This document shows, piece after piece, positions 13,972 through 22,212 of a stretch of DNA of 35,354 nucleotides (positions within the stretch are counted from its first letter, which is position 1; each line of letters starts with the position of its first letter). The notes under the pieces are model-generated. The model ran no database searches and was not told the DNA's origin. It was given only the letters and a program-made list of their open reading frames with translations. Position numbers and translations under genes: made by a program. The DNA is from Actinomycetes bacterium (GTDB lineage: Bacteria; Actinomycetota; Coriobacteriia; Anaerosomatales; Anaerosomataceae): assembly GCA_021373175.1 (NCBI GenBank), contig JAJFTE010000144.1:1-35354 (forward strand), in the 5' to 3' direction.

Positions 13972-15312
13972 ATGGCAGCGCAGTTCGACAAGGATTATGT
14001 GCTCAAGAGCGTTGAGGAACGCGGTATCCGTTTTGTTCGTTTCTGGTTTACCGACGTTCTTGGCTTCCTGAAGTCCTTCGCCGTCACCGACACCGAGCTT
14101 GAGGGCGCGTTTGAAGAGGGCATGGGCTTCGACGGTTCCTCTATCGACGGCTTCACCCGCATCCAGGAATCCGACATGGTCGCTTTCCCCGACCCGTCCA
14201 CGTTCCAGCTGCTGCCGTGGCGTCCACAGGCCGGCGACGGCGTTGGCCGCATGTTCTGCGACATCTTGAAGCCCGACGGCACCCCGTTCGAGGGCGATCC
14301 CCGCTACGCGCTGAAGCGAGTGCTCAAGAAGGCTGCGGGCCTGGGCTACACCATGTACGTTGGCCCCGAGCTTGAGTTCTTCTACTTCGCCGACAGCGAT
14401 GGCACCGAGTTCCTGGACCAGGGCGGCTACTTCGACCTGACCCCGCTCGATGTCGCCTCCGACCTTCGCCGCGAGACCGTTCTCACCCTTGAGAAGCTCG
14501 GCATCCCGGTCGAGTACTCGCACCACGAGGTCGCCCCGTCGCAGCACGAGATCGACCTCCGCTACCAGGACGCCCTTACGATGGCCGACGCCGTCATGAC
14601 CTACCGCCTCACGGTCAAAGAAGTCGCCTACGCCAACGGCGTGTACGCGACCTTCATGCCGAAGCCGGTCCAGGGCATGAACGGCTCGGGCATGCACACG
14701 CACCAGTCGCTGTTCACCAAGGACGGCAACGCGATGTTCGACGCCAACGATCCCGAGGGCTACAACCTCTCGACGATCGGCAAGCAGTACATCGCCGGGT
14801 TGCTGAAGTACGCGCCCGAGTTCTGCGCTATCACGAACCCCCTCATCAACTCCTACAAGCGCCTGATCCCGGGCTACGAGGCTCCCGTGTACGTGTCGTG
14901 GGCGCGACGGAACCGCTCGGCAATGGTCCGCGTGCCGATGTACAAGCCCGGCAAGGAAGCCGCCACCCGCGTCGAGCTTCGCTCGCCGGATCCCTCGGCC
15001 AATCCGTACCTCGCCTTCGCTGTCATGCTCGGCGCCGGGCTCAAGGGTATCGAAGAGGGCCTGGAACTCATGCCCGAGGCGAGCAACAACATCTTTCGCA
15101 TGACCGAGACCGAGCTGGAGGATGCCGGCATCAAGCTCTTGCCGAAGGACCTTGGCGAGGCCATCGAGCTCTTCGAACAGTCCGCGCTCATGAAGGACAT
15201 CCTCGGCGAGCACATCCACAGCTTCTACGTGGAGAACAAGAAAGCCGAGTGGGCCGAGTACATCAGCAACGTTTCGCAGTGGGAGCTCGACAGGTACCTC
15301 TCGATCATCTAG
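13972..15312 (+). CDS. glnA: Glutamine synthetase, type I (alpha subtype)
   Basis: 446 residues, the normal length for GSI-alpha. It makes glutamine from glutamate, ammonia and ATP as a cytosolic dodecamer. Visible blocks: FWFTDVLGFLKSF, GFDGSSIDGF, GPELEFFYF, KPVQGMNGSGMHTHQSLF, NRSAMVRVP and VELRSPDPSANPYLAFA. The adenylylation loop of GSI-beta enzymes (NLYDLP) is absent; the region reads LEDAGIKLLPKDLGEAIE, so control by feedback inhibition is expected. The ATG at 13972 is chosen because GAGGAGGA lies seven bases upstream; the ATG six bases earlier is too close. The GAAAC pair and a leader hairpin lie upstream, and a GlnR-like regulator gene follows. Confidence 0.96.
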   Translation: MAAQFDKDYVLKSVEERGIRFVRFWFTDVLGFLKSFAVTDTELEGAFEEGMGFDGSSIDGFTRIQESDMVAFPDPSTFQLLPWRPQAGDGVGRMFCDILKPDGTPFEGDPRYALKRVLKKAAGLGYTMYVGPELEFFYFADSDGTEFLDQGGYFDLTPLDVASDLRRETVLTLEKLGIPVEYSHHEVAPSQHEIDLRYQDALTMADAVMTYRLTVKEVAYANGVYATFMPKPVQGMNGSGMHTHQSLFTKDGNAMFDANDPEGYNLSTIGKQYIAGLLKYAPEFCAITNPLINSYKRLIPGYEAPVYVSWARRNRSAMVRVPMYKPGKEAATRVELRSPDPSANPYLAFAVMLGAGLKGIEEGLELMPEASNNIFRMTETELEDAGIKLLPKDLGEAIELFEQSALMKDILGEHIHSFYVENKKAEWAEYISNVSQWELDRYLSII

Positions 15313-15340
15313 TCGCACGTGTGCGAGCATGGTCACGGCA

Positions 15341-15374
15341 ATGGCGCCGGGCGGGAGATCCCGTCCGGCGCCGT
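15341..15374 (+). terminator. Stem-loop terminator after glnA
   Basis: A 15-pair stem with an AGAT loop: the core GGCGCCGG (15343-15350) pairs with CCGGCGCC (15365-15372) and continues inward with GCGGG/CCCGT. The T-tract after it is weak (GCATTCC). It separates glnA from the promoter of the next gene. Confidence 0.7.
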
Positions 15375-15400
15375 GCATTCCGGCGAGGCGAGGGAGGCGG

Positions 15401-15406
15401 TAGAAT
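15401..15406 (+). promoter_or_regulatory. -10 element of the GlnR-like gene, leaderless spacing
   Basis: TAGAAT followed by exactly seven bases and then ATG at 15414, so transcription would begin at or next to the start codon. No ribosome site is present before this ATG. The same arrangement occurs before polA and the SmtB-type regulator. Confidence 0.55.
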
Positions 15407-15413
15407 CGTGCAC

Positions 15414-16079
15414 ATGAAGACGGTATTGCTTGCGTCGGACGACGTTCATACCCTCGCGTGGATGCGCGAGGCGCTCGACCGTCTCGATGCCCGGATCGCG
15501 ACGGTCGCTCTTGCCGACATCAGGACGAAGCTTGCTTCGACAAACGCCGAGCTGATCGTCATCGACGGCGGGCGCTCCCCCGAGGTGTTTGCCGGCATCG
15601 TCGAGTCGGCGGTTGCGGAAGGCGGCGACACACGTCTGCTGCTCGTGGTGGAGCCCGACGCGCTCGATTCGCTGAGGCTTCCCGTGCGCGTCTTCAGCGA
15701 CTTCCTCGTTCGCGGCGGCTCCGCCTCTGAACTTGCGGCCAGGGCACGCGCGCTGCTATGGCCCGGTGAGGAGGCTGCGGCCCAGGAAGTCATCCGCGTC
15801 GACGACCTTACGCTCAACCTCGCGACATATCAGGCATACATCGGCGGCGAGGCGCTCGAGTTCACGTATCTCGAATACGCGCTCTTCATGTTCCTGGTGA
15901 CGCACCCCAACCGCGTCTATAGCCGAGAGGTGCTGCTGCGACGGGTGTGGGGCAGTGACTACTTTGGCGGGCCACGGACGGTCGACGTGCATGTCCGGCG
16001 CGTCCGCGCCAAACTCGGCCCGGAGCTGTCGCGTAGGCTCGAGACCGTGCGCAACGTCGGATACCTGTGGAGGAGTTAG
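15414..16079 (+). CDS. GlnR-like orphan OmpR-family response regulator
   Basis: 221 residues. The N-terminal receiver is atypical: the phospho-site region reads LIVIDGGRSP (D51), like the LIDGRR region of Streptomyces GlnR, and the conserved lysine is missing (SDFLVRGGSASEL). The C-terminal winged helix is OmpR type and its end, VWGSDYFGGPRTVDVHVRRV followed by RNVGYLW, is close to GlnR. GlnR controls ammonia assimilation genes in actinobacteria and works without phosphorylation. No sensor kinase is adjacent. Position directly after glnA and the GAAAC pairs before glnA and the glutamate synthase operon fit this role. Other orphan OmpR regulators of this clade are possible. Start at ATG 15414 fits the leaderless -10; a GTG six bases earlier is the alternative. 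Confidence 0.8.
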   Translation: MKTVLLASDDVHTLAWMREALDRLDARIATVALADIRTKLASTNAELIVIDGGRSPEVFAGIVESAVAEGGDTRLLLVVEPDALDSLRLPVRVFSDFLVRGGSASELAARARALLWPGEEAAAQEVIRVDDLTLNLATYQAYIGGEALEFTYLEYALFMFLVTHPNRVYSREVLLRRVWGSDYFGGPRTVDVHVRRVRAKLGPELSRRLETVRNVGYLWRS

Positions 16080-16222
16080 GCGGCGTCTCCCGGTTTGTTC
16101 ACCGTGCCGAGGAACCGGTAGCTGGCACGCTTCTCGGCGGCGCACTCGCCAACGATGCCGTAAGCTGCCATGAACGCGCCCGGTTCGCCAAGGAGCTTTT
16201 CGCCGAGGGCGATAACTGACAT
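16076..16222 (-). CDS. Small hypothetical protein, convergent with the regulator gene
   Basis: 48 residues from an ATG; in-frame GTG codons upstream would add a dozen more (LVLVVDLDPRGFS). The sequence looks protein-like, with a hydrophobic middle and a basic end (AEKRASYRFLGTVNK). Its stop TAA overlaps the stop of the regulator gene on the other strand. No ribosome site stands out and no family is recognised. The remaining 16223-16347 shows no further gene. Confidence 0.4.
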   Translation of the reverse strand: MSVIALGEKLLGEPGAFMAAYGIVGECAAEKRASYRFLGTVNKPGDAA

Positions 16223-16347
16223 CGAAAACCCGCGCGGATCGAGATCCACAACGAGCACAAGGCCGCCCGACCGGGCGTGAAGCGGTCTCCGAGCCTGCGG
16301 ATCGCAGGTGCTGCTCAATTGAAGAAGCCCATGGCGCTCCTCTCGGC

Positions 16348-16353
16348 TAGAAT
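16348..16353 (+). promoter_or_regulatory. polA: -10 element of polA, leaderless spacing
   Basis: TAGAAT followed by exactly seven bases and ATG at 16361. No ribosome site precedes this ATG. No good -35 was seen. Confidence 0.5.
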
Positions 16354-16360
16354 CAACGGT

Positions 16361-19015
16361 ATGGATAAACGCACCCTCGCCGTCATCGACGGCAACAGTC
16401 TGCTCCACCGGGCTTTCCACGCGCTGCCGCCGACGATGACCGCGCCTGACGGACGGCCGACCAACGCTGTCTTCGGGTTCACATCGATGCTGGTGAAGAT
16501 GGTGGCCGACCTCAGGCCTGACGCTGTGGTCGTCGCGTTCGATCGCGGCAAGCCTGCTTTCCGTACCGAGGCGCTGGCAGCGTACAAGATCCAGCGCCCG
16601 CCGACGGATCGCAATCTCAAGGTGCAGTTCCCGATGGTGAAAGAGGTCATCAGCGCGCTCGGCGTACCGATTGTGGAGGTCGATGGCTGGGAGGGCGACG
16701 ACATCCTCGGCACGCTGGCGGTTCGCGGTGCGGCCGCCGGGATGCGGGTGTTGCTCGTCACAGGCGACAAGGACGCGCTGCAGCTCGTGAACGATGATGT
16801 GCAGGTCGTGAGCACGCGCAAGGGCATCACCGACATCGTCATCTACGACCGCGACGCGGTCATCGAGCGCTACGGGGTCGCGCCCGAGCAGGTCCCGGAT
16901 TTCCTCGGCCTGAAGGGCGACCCTTCCGACAACATCCCCGGTATAGCCGGTGTGGGAGAGAAGACCGCCGCCAAGCTGCTCCAGGAGTATGGAACGCTTG
17001 AGGCGGTGCTCGAGCACGCGCCTGCGATTACGGGCAAGCTCGGCGAGAACCTGCGGGAGCACGCGGACGAAGCCCTCGCGAGCCGCCTCGTCGCGACGAT
17101 CCGCCGCGATGTGCCCTTCGAGCTGGACCTCGAGGCCGCGACCTTCGGCGATTTCGACGCCGAGAAGGTCCTGCGGGTCTTCACTGACTTCGCGTTCATC
17201 GCGCTTGCGGATCGCGTGTTCGCGCTCGCGAAGCGCCGGGGCGGCGCAAGCGACGCGCCCGCAGCCTGTGCCGCGCCCGCATCCGCCGCACCCGAGTGGC
17301 GCGCGCTTACCGGCGGGGCCGCGCGCGAGTGGGCGAACGGGCTCGCGGCCGCGCGGCCTGCGGGCTGGGTGGGTCTTGCGACCCCTGACAGCGGCGGCGA
17401 GTGCCTCTTCGTCGACGAGCGCGAGCTCGCGGTGGCGAGCGACGGGACGGTCGCGACGCTCAAGGGCAGCGATGCCGACGCCGTCTGGCACGCTCTTCTC
17501 GGCAGCTGCGGGATCGCGGCGGCGGACATGAAGGCGCTCGTAGAGGCGGACTGCCCGCCGGGCAGCGTGGTGAACCAGGAGCGCAGCAGCACCGGCGCGC
17601 TTGTCCCCGCGCGGCTCTTCGACTGCGGCGTGGCCGCATACATGCTCGCCTCGAACCGCTCCAGCTACGATCTCCAGACGCTCGTAGGCGAGTTTCTCGG
17701 GAGGCGGCTGGCCGAAGGCGCCACTGCCGCCGACGCGGCCGTGGCTGTGGCCGAACTCGCGCCGATCCTTGAACGGGAACTCGACAGGACCGCGTCGCTC
17801 GACGTGTACCGCCGCTGTGAGATGGCGCTCGTGCCGGTACTCGTACGCATGGAGGAAGTCGGCGTCGGGCTTGACCGCTCGGTGCTCGAGGGGCTTGCTG
17901 CTGAGACGGGCATCCTCATCGAGCAGTTGCGCGCCGAGATTCTGTCGCTTGCGGGCCTCGAGTTCAACGTGGATTCCCCGAAGCAGCTCGGCGAGGTGCT
18001 GTTCGAGAAGCTCGGGCTTCCCTCGGGCAAGCGCACGAAGACCGGCTACTCCACCGACGCGTCGGTCCTGGGCACTCTTGCCGAGGGGTTCCCGATCGCG
18101 GGCAAGGTGCTCGAGTATCGCGAGCTCACCAAGCTCAAGAGCACGTACATCGACGCGTTGCCGCGGATGGTGGCCGATGACGGGCGGCTCCACACGTCGT
18201 TCAATCAGACGGTCGCAGCCACCGGACGGCTTTCGAGCAGCAACCCCAACCTGCAGAACATCCCGGTGCGAAGCCCGCTCGGGCTGCGGATCCGGGCAGC
18301 GTTCGTGCCCGCGCAGGCAGGCGACCTGATGGTCTCGGCGGACTACTCGCAGATCGAGCTCAGGATTCTCGCGCACCTTTCGGCCGACCGGGGGCTCATC
18401 GACGCGTTCACCTCCGGGCACGACTTCCACGCGGTGACCGCATCGCGCGTTTTCGGCGTCGACGCCGCTGATGTCACGCCCGAGATGCGCCGCCGCGCCA
18501 AGGCGGTCAACTTCGGCATCGTGTACGGGCAGAGCGCGCACGGACTCGGTGACACGCTCAAGATCGGCTACGGCGAGGCGCAGGAGATGATCGACCGCTA
18601 CTTCGCCGCATACCCGCAGGTGCGCGAGTTCCTGGATCGCACCGTTGCCGAGGCGCACCGCGACGGCTTCGCGGTGACGATGTTCGGTCGCCGGCGCCCC
18701 ATCCCTGAGCTTGCCAGCGGCAACTTCAACCTGCGTTCGTTCGGCGAGCGCACAGCGATGAATCACCCGATGCAGGGCACCGCTGCTGACATCATGAAGC
18801 TCGCGATGGTCGAGGTCGACCGGCGCTTGCGCGCCGAGGGTTTCGCGAGCCGGATGGTGCTTCAGGTGCACGACGAGCTCATCTTCGAGGCGGTGCCGGC
18901 CGAGCTCGAGCGTCTCTCGGCGATGGCGCGAGAGGCGATGAGCGGCGTCGTGACGCTTGCGGTACCGCTCGAGGTGAGCGTCGGCTCGGGCCGGAACTGG
19001 GCGAGCGCGAAGTAG
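16361..19015 (+). CDS. polA: DNA polymerase I
   Basis: 884 residues. The N-terminal flap/5'-3' exonuclease domain (about 1-290) begins AVIDGNSLLHRAFHAL and has EGDDILGTLA, GDKDALQLV and GDPSDNIPGI. The middle domain keeps the fold but its first strand reads VGLATPDSGG where proofreading enzymes have DTET, so 3'-5' exonuclease activity is probably absent. The polymerase domain has SSSNPNLQNIPVRS, DYSQIELR (D661), the O-helix RRRAKAVNFGIVYG and VHDEL (H837, D838). It fills gaps in repair and removes RNA primers. The start at 16361 matches the usual N-terminus of the family; a TAGAAT -10 lies seven bases before it, so the mRNA may be leaderless. Confidence 0.96.
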   Translation: MDKRTLAVIDGNSLLHRAFHALPPTMTAPDGRPTNAVFGFTSMLVKMVADLRPDAVVVAFDRGKPAFRTEALAAYKIQRPPTDRNLKVQFPMVKEVISALGVPIVEVDGWEGDDILGTLAVRGAAAGMRVLLVTGDKDALQLVNDDVQVVSTRKGITDIVIYDRDAVIERYGVAPEQVPDFLGLKGDPSDNIPGIAGVGEKTAAKLLQEYGTLEAVLEHAPAITGKLGENLREHADEALASRLVATIRRDVPFELDLEAATFGDFDAEKVLRVFTDFAFIALADRVFALAKRRGGASDAPAACAAPASAAPEWRALTGGAAREWANGLAAARPAGWVGLATPDSGGECLFVDERELAVASDGTVATLKGSDADAVWHALLGSCGIAAADMKALVEADCPPGSVVNQERSSTGALVPARLFDCGVAAYMLASNRSSYDLQTLVGEFLGRRLAEGATAADAAVAVAELAPILERELDRTASLDVYRRCEMALVPVLVRMEEVGVGLDRSVLEGLAAETGILIEQLRAEILSLAGLEFNVDSPKQLGEVLFEKLGLPSGKRTKTGYSTDASVLGTLAEGFPIAGKVLEYRELTKLKSTYIDALPRMVADDGRLHTSFNQTVAATGRLSSSNPNLQNIPVRSPLGLRIRAAFVPAQAGDLMVSADYSQIELRILAHLSADRGLIDAFTSGHDFHAVTASRVFGVDAADVTPEMRRRAKAVNFGIVYGQSAHGLGDTLKIGYGEAQEMIDRYFAAYPQVREFLDRTVAEAHRDGFAVTMFGRRRPIPELASGNFNLRSFGERTAMNHPMQGTAADIMKLAMVEVDRRLRAEGFASRMVLQVHDELIFEAVPAELERLSAMAREAMSGVVTLAVPLEVSVGSGRNWASAK

Positions 19016-19184
19016 AGGCCCGCCTCAGGACCGTTGCTTGACGGCGCTGCCGAGGGGGAGCCGCGTGGAGACCGATGGGCGGCCGGTCGGAGTGACTCCG
19101 CGGTACGATATCGCATCGATCGGCGGTCAATTCGTCTACCTCGACCTACACAAAGGCCTGTGGGCGGACCGCGACGGTGGGGAG

Positions 19185-19372
19185 TTGCCACCGCGCGCTC
19201 AAGCGATGTGGTGCGGTAGCCGATCGCCTCCCACCGCGATCTGCGGTTGCTTCACGCCAGGCCGCTCGCCCGACTCGCGCTGCGACATGCCCAGCGAGAT
19301 GCGCCGCGCAACGAGTGAGGGACCGATGTCAGACAGCGCATCTTTGCTGCGACCAATAACATAGGAGCTATG
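19185..19372 (-). pseudogene. Remnant of an XRE-family regulator with a frameshift
   Basis: On the minus strand one frame reads DIGPSLVARRISLGMSQRES then ERPGVKQPQIA, a helix-turn-helix of the XRE/Cro type. At about 19228-19236 the similarity moves to another frame, which reads RWEAIGYRTTSLERAV, the usual continuation after QIA. So a single-base indel breaks the gene. There is no clear start codon in the first frame and the C-terminal part runs out. It lies between polA and rpsA, where nothing else of this kind is expected. The rest of 19016-19184 shows no supported gene. Confidence 0.55.
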
Positions 19373-19395
19373 CCACAGCGTGGACTTGATACGCG

Positions 19396-19433
19396 GATGG
19401 AGTGATGGAGTGATGGAGTGACGCGGATGGAGT
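19396..19433. repeat. Short tandem repeat of GATGGAGT
   Basis: Three head-to-tail copies of GATGGAGT (19396-19419), then GACGCG and a fourth copy (19426-19433). The longer unit ACGCGGATGGAGTGA occurs at 19391 and 19421. It lies in the leader region between polA and rpsA. The interval 19434-19591 shows no further gene; a TATCAT at 19460 could be a -10 element of rpsA. Confidence 0.7.
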
Positions 19434-19591
19434 GACTCGCACTTCTCGCGTCTCGGTGGTATCATTCTAAAGCTTGCGCGCGCCTGCGTGCGAGTGATCA
19501 GTCCTGTAGGCCCCCGAGAGCATGACCGACCGGACAGCAAGCGACCGAGACGTTGGCACCCGGGGCCCCAATCTTGAGAGGGGCCACCACA

Positions 19592-20914
19592 GTGGTAGAG
19601 TACGACAGCATCATCGTGGACGACCGCGAGTACACCGATGAGGAGATGAACGCCCTCATCGACAGTACCATCACCGATTTCGACGACGGTGACTTGGTAA
19701 CCGGCACGGTGGTGCAGGTTGAGCGGGACGAGGTCCTGCTCGACATCGGCTACAAGTCCGAAGGCGTCATCCCGGCCCGTGAGCTCTCCATCCGCAAGGA
19801 TGCCGACCCGAGCGAGATCGTGAAGCTCGGCGACGAGATAGAGGCTCTTGTTCTCCAGAAGGAGGACAAGGACGGCCGGCTCATCCTTTCCAAGAAACGC
19901 GCGGCGTACGAGCGCGCCTGGGTTCAGGTCGAGGAGAAGTTCAACTCGGGCGAGAACGTCGAAGGCGAGGTCATCGAGGTCGTCAAGGGCGGTCTTATCC
20001 TCGACATCGGCCTGCGCGGCTTCCTGCCGGCATCGCTTGTGGACCTTCGCCGCGTGAAGGACCTGCAGGCGTTCCTGGGCACGCGTCTTGAATGCCGCGT
20101 CATCGAGATGGACCGCAATCGAAACAACGTCGTCCTCTCGCGCCGCGTGGTGCTGGAGGAGGACCGCAAGCAGGAGCGTCAGGACATCCTCGGCAAACTC
20201 GTCAAAGGTATGATCCTGCCGGGTACCGTGTCTTCGATCGTCGACTTCGGCGCGTTCGTGGACCTCGGCGGCATCGACGGTCTGGTCCATATCTCCGAGC
20301 TTTCCTGGAGTCACGTCAATCACCCGTCCGAGGTTGTCTCGGTTGGCGACAAGGTCGAGGTCCAGGTGCTCGATGTCGACCTCAACCGCGAGCGGATATC
20401 GCTTGGTCTCAAGCAGACCCAGGACGATCCGTGGAAGCAGCTCGTCAAGGGCTTCGCGATCGGCTCGCTCGTGAGCGGCACGGTCACCAAGATCGTCCCC
20501 TTCGGCGCGTTCGTCGAGATCGGCGACGGTGTCGAGGGTCTCGTCCACATCTCCGAGATGGCCAAGGGCCACGTGGAGAAGGCCGAGGACGTCGTAAGCG
20601 TCGGCAAGGAAGTCCAGGTCAAGATCATGGACGTCGATGTGGACCGCCGCCGTATCTCGCTGTCGCTCCGCGCGGCGAACGAGGAGCTCGGCATAGAGGA
20701 TGACCTTCCCGAGCCGTTTGACGATGAGGCCGGGGAGCCCGCCGAGGCTCTCGCGGCTGTCGAGGAGAACGAGGCCATCGAGGCCATGACGGCTGAGGAT
20801 GGCGCCGAGCCCGAGGAGGTTGCCGAGGAGCCGGAGGCCGTCGAGGCTGAGCCCGAGGCCGTCGAGGAGCCAGAGGCCGCTGAGGCCGACGCCACCGAGG
20901 AGACTGCCGAGTAA
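19592..20914 (+). CDS. rpsA: 30S ribosomal protein S1
   Basis: 440 residues from a GTG with GAGAGGGG eight bases upstream; earlier TTG codons lack a ribosome site. Four S1 RNA-binding domains are visible, near residues 31-98 (GDLVTGTVVQVERDEVLLD), 118-183, 204-273 (GSVSSIVDFGAFVDLGG-like block with GLVHISELSW) and 290-359 (VPFGAFVEIGDGVEGLVHI). The last two are the strongest matches. A long acidic Glu/Ala tail follows (about residues 370-440), as in actinobacterial S1. It brings mRNA to the ribosome. The gene lies between polA and coaE, a common actinobacterial order. A strong hairpin follows. Confidence 0.95.
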   Translation: MVEYDSIIVDDREYTDEEMNALIDSTITDFDDGDLVTGTVVQVERDEVLLDIGYKSEGVIPARELSIRKDADPSEIVKLGDEIEALVLQKEDKDGRLILSKKRAAYERAWVQVEEKFNSGENVEGEVIEVVKGGLILDIGLRGFLPASLVDLRRVKDLQAFLGTRLECRVIEMDRNRNNVVLSRRVVLEEDRKQERQDILGKLVKGMILPGTVSSIVDFGAFVDLGGIDGLVHISELSWSHVNHPSEVVSVGDKVEVQVLDVDLNRERISLGLKQTQDDPWKQLVKGFAIGSLVSGTVTKIVPFGAFVEIGDGVEGLVHISEMAKGHVEKAEDVVSVGKEVQVKIMDVDVDRRRISLSLRAANEELGIEDDLPEPFDDEAGEPAEALAAVEENEAIEAMTAEDGAEPEEVAEEPEAVEAEPEAVEEPEAAEADATEETAE

Positions 20915-20947
20915 GACCGGCTCGCGCCGGGACGTCACCGACACGCA

Positions 20948-20985
20948 CGGGGCCGGACCGCCGCTTCCGCGGAAGTCCGGCCCCG
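20948..20985 (+). terminator. Stem-loop terminator after rpsA
   Basis: Perfect 11-base stem CGGGGCCGGAC (20948-20958) and GTCCGGCCCCG (20975-20985); the loop contains a further CCGC/GCGG pair. It is followed by AGTTATCT, a weak T-tract. It separates rpsA from coaE. Confidence 0.75.
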
Positions 20986-21013
20986 AGTTATCTGGAACTT
21001 TGGAGGTACGCAG

Positions 21014-21625
21014 GTGTACGTACTAGCGATTACCGGAGGCATCGGTTCGGGCAAGTCGACGGCCGCGGCATACTTCGCGTCGCTCGGCGCGATCGTGCTC
21101 GATCTCGATGACATCGCCAAGCACCTGCTGGAGCCTCAGATGCCGGTGCATGCAGCCATCGTGGAGGCCTTCGGGCCGGAGGTTCTCGGCGTCGGCGGTC
21201 GCATCGACCATGAGGCGCTCGCAGCGCGCGCATTCGCATCGCCCGAGCGGGCACGCGTGCTGAACGAGATCGTGCACCCCGCGGTCTACGCGGTCGCGGC
21301 CGGCGCCCTTGACGCGCTTGCGATGCAGGCCGAGCCGCCGCGCTTCGTGGTGCTCGGCGTGCCGCTTTTGGCCGAGGCGCCGCAGTTCGCCGACCTTGCC
21401 GATGCGGTGCTGGCGCTCTCCTCGGACGAGGACTCGCGCATCGAGCGTCTCTCGGCACGCGGAATGGCTGAGGAAGAAGTCGAGCGCCGGATCGCCTGCC
21501 AGGCCTCAGATGCCGAGCGCCGCCAGATCGCGGACTACGTCATTGAGAACGATGGTGACCAAGCGGAGTTCCGCGAGGCCCTTGAACGGTTCTTCGAGGA
21601 GGAGGTGGCGCCGCGTGTCGCGTGA
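21014..21625 (+). CDS. coaE: Dephospho-CoA kinase
   Basis: 203 residues, normal for CoaE. It phosphorylates the 3'-hydroxyl of dephospho-CoA in the last step of coenzyme A synthesis. The P-loop is ITGGIGSGKST near the N-terminus, followed by LGAIVLDLDDIAKHLL and the conserved LNEIVHPAVY and VVLGVPLLAEA blocks. It starts with GTG after GGAGG. Its 3' end overlaps the next gene by 11 bases, so coaE, the lytic transglycosylase and uvrB probably form an operon. Confidence 0.95.
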   Translation: MYVLAITGGIGSGKSTAAAYFASLGAIVLDLDDIAKHLLEPQMPVHAAIVEAFGPEVLGVGGRIDHEALAARAFASPERARVLNEIVHPAVYAVAAGALDALAMQAEPPRFVVLGVPLLAEAPQFADLADAVLALSSDEDSRIERLSARGMAEEEVERRIACQASDAERRQIADYVIENDGDQAEFREALERFFEEEVAPRVA

Positions 21626-22199
21626 GCATCCGCTCTCGCTTCACCGCGCCTTGCCCGTCATCGTCATCGTCGCGCTGGGAGCGCTGCTTTTCCTTGCGCT
21701 GCGGGGCCCCGTGTGGTGGCAGCGGGTCTACCATCCGCTGCGCTATGAAACCGCGATCGCAGCATCTGCCGAGAAGAACGGCATCGATCCGTATCTGATC
21801 GCGGCCGTCATCAACGCCGAGTCAGGCTTCGACCGCACGCAGGTCTCCAGCGCGGGCGCGGTCGGGCTGATGCAGCTCATGCCGACGACCGCGATGGAAG
21901 TCGTGGCTGCCGAGGGATTCAACCAAAGCGTCAATGCCGAGAACCTCAAGGCCGCCGACCTGAACATCGCCCTCGGATCGCGACATCTTGCGGACCTGCT
22001 CGGTAGGTACACTGATACACAGACCGCCCTGGCCGCGTACAATGCGGGATCGGGCAACGTCGACCGCTGGATGTCAGAGCAGGGTGTTACAACACTCACG
22101 GTAGCCGGATTCTCAGAAACGCGCGCGTACGTCGAACGGGTGCTTTCCGAACGCGCGCGCTACGCGGAGCTCTATCCGCACGCGTTCGGCGGCAAGTAG
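21615..22199 (+). CDS. Membrane-anchored lytic transglycosylase (SLT family)
   Basis: 194 residues from a GTG inside the end of coaE, with AGGAGG upstream. One membrane anchor lies near residues 13-30 ([17 protein letters not shown]). The rest is an SLT domain: [20 protein letters not shown] with catalytic E69, MQLMPTTA, and [13 protein letters not shown]. It cleaves peptidoglycan strands outside the membrane to give anhydro ends. The position between coaE and uvrB is common in related actinobacteria (from memory). Family call is sure. Confidence 0.92.
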   Translation: MSREHPLSLHRALPVIVIVALGALLFLALRGPVWWQRVYHPLRYETAIAASAEKNGIDPYLIAAVINAESGFDRTQVSSAGAVGLMQLMPTTAMEVVAAEGFNQSVNAENLKAADLNIALGSRHLADLLGRYTDTQTALAAYNAGSGNVDRWMSEQGVTTLTVAGFSETRAYVERVLSERARYAELYPHAFGGK

Positions 22200-22212
22200 C
22201 GAAGGGAGCGGG

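Noticed and set aside
16223-18871. Very long minus-strand reading frame across polA
   Set aside because: It is a shadow of the GC-rich polA codons, full of Arg/His/Ala, with no recognisable domain. Only its last 48 codons, beyond polA, were kept as a possible small gene.
19396-19433. GATGGAGT repeats as a CRISPR array
   Set aside because: The unit is eight bases, copies touch without spacers, and no cas gene is present.
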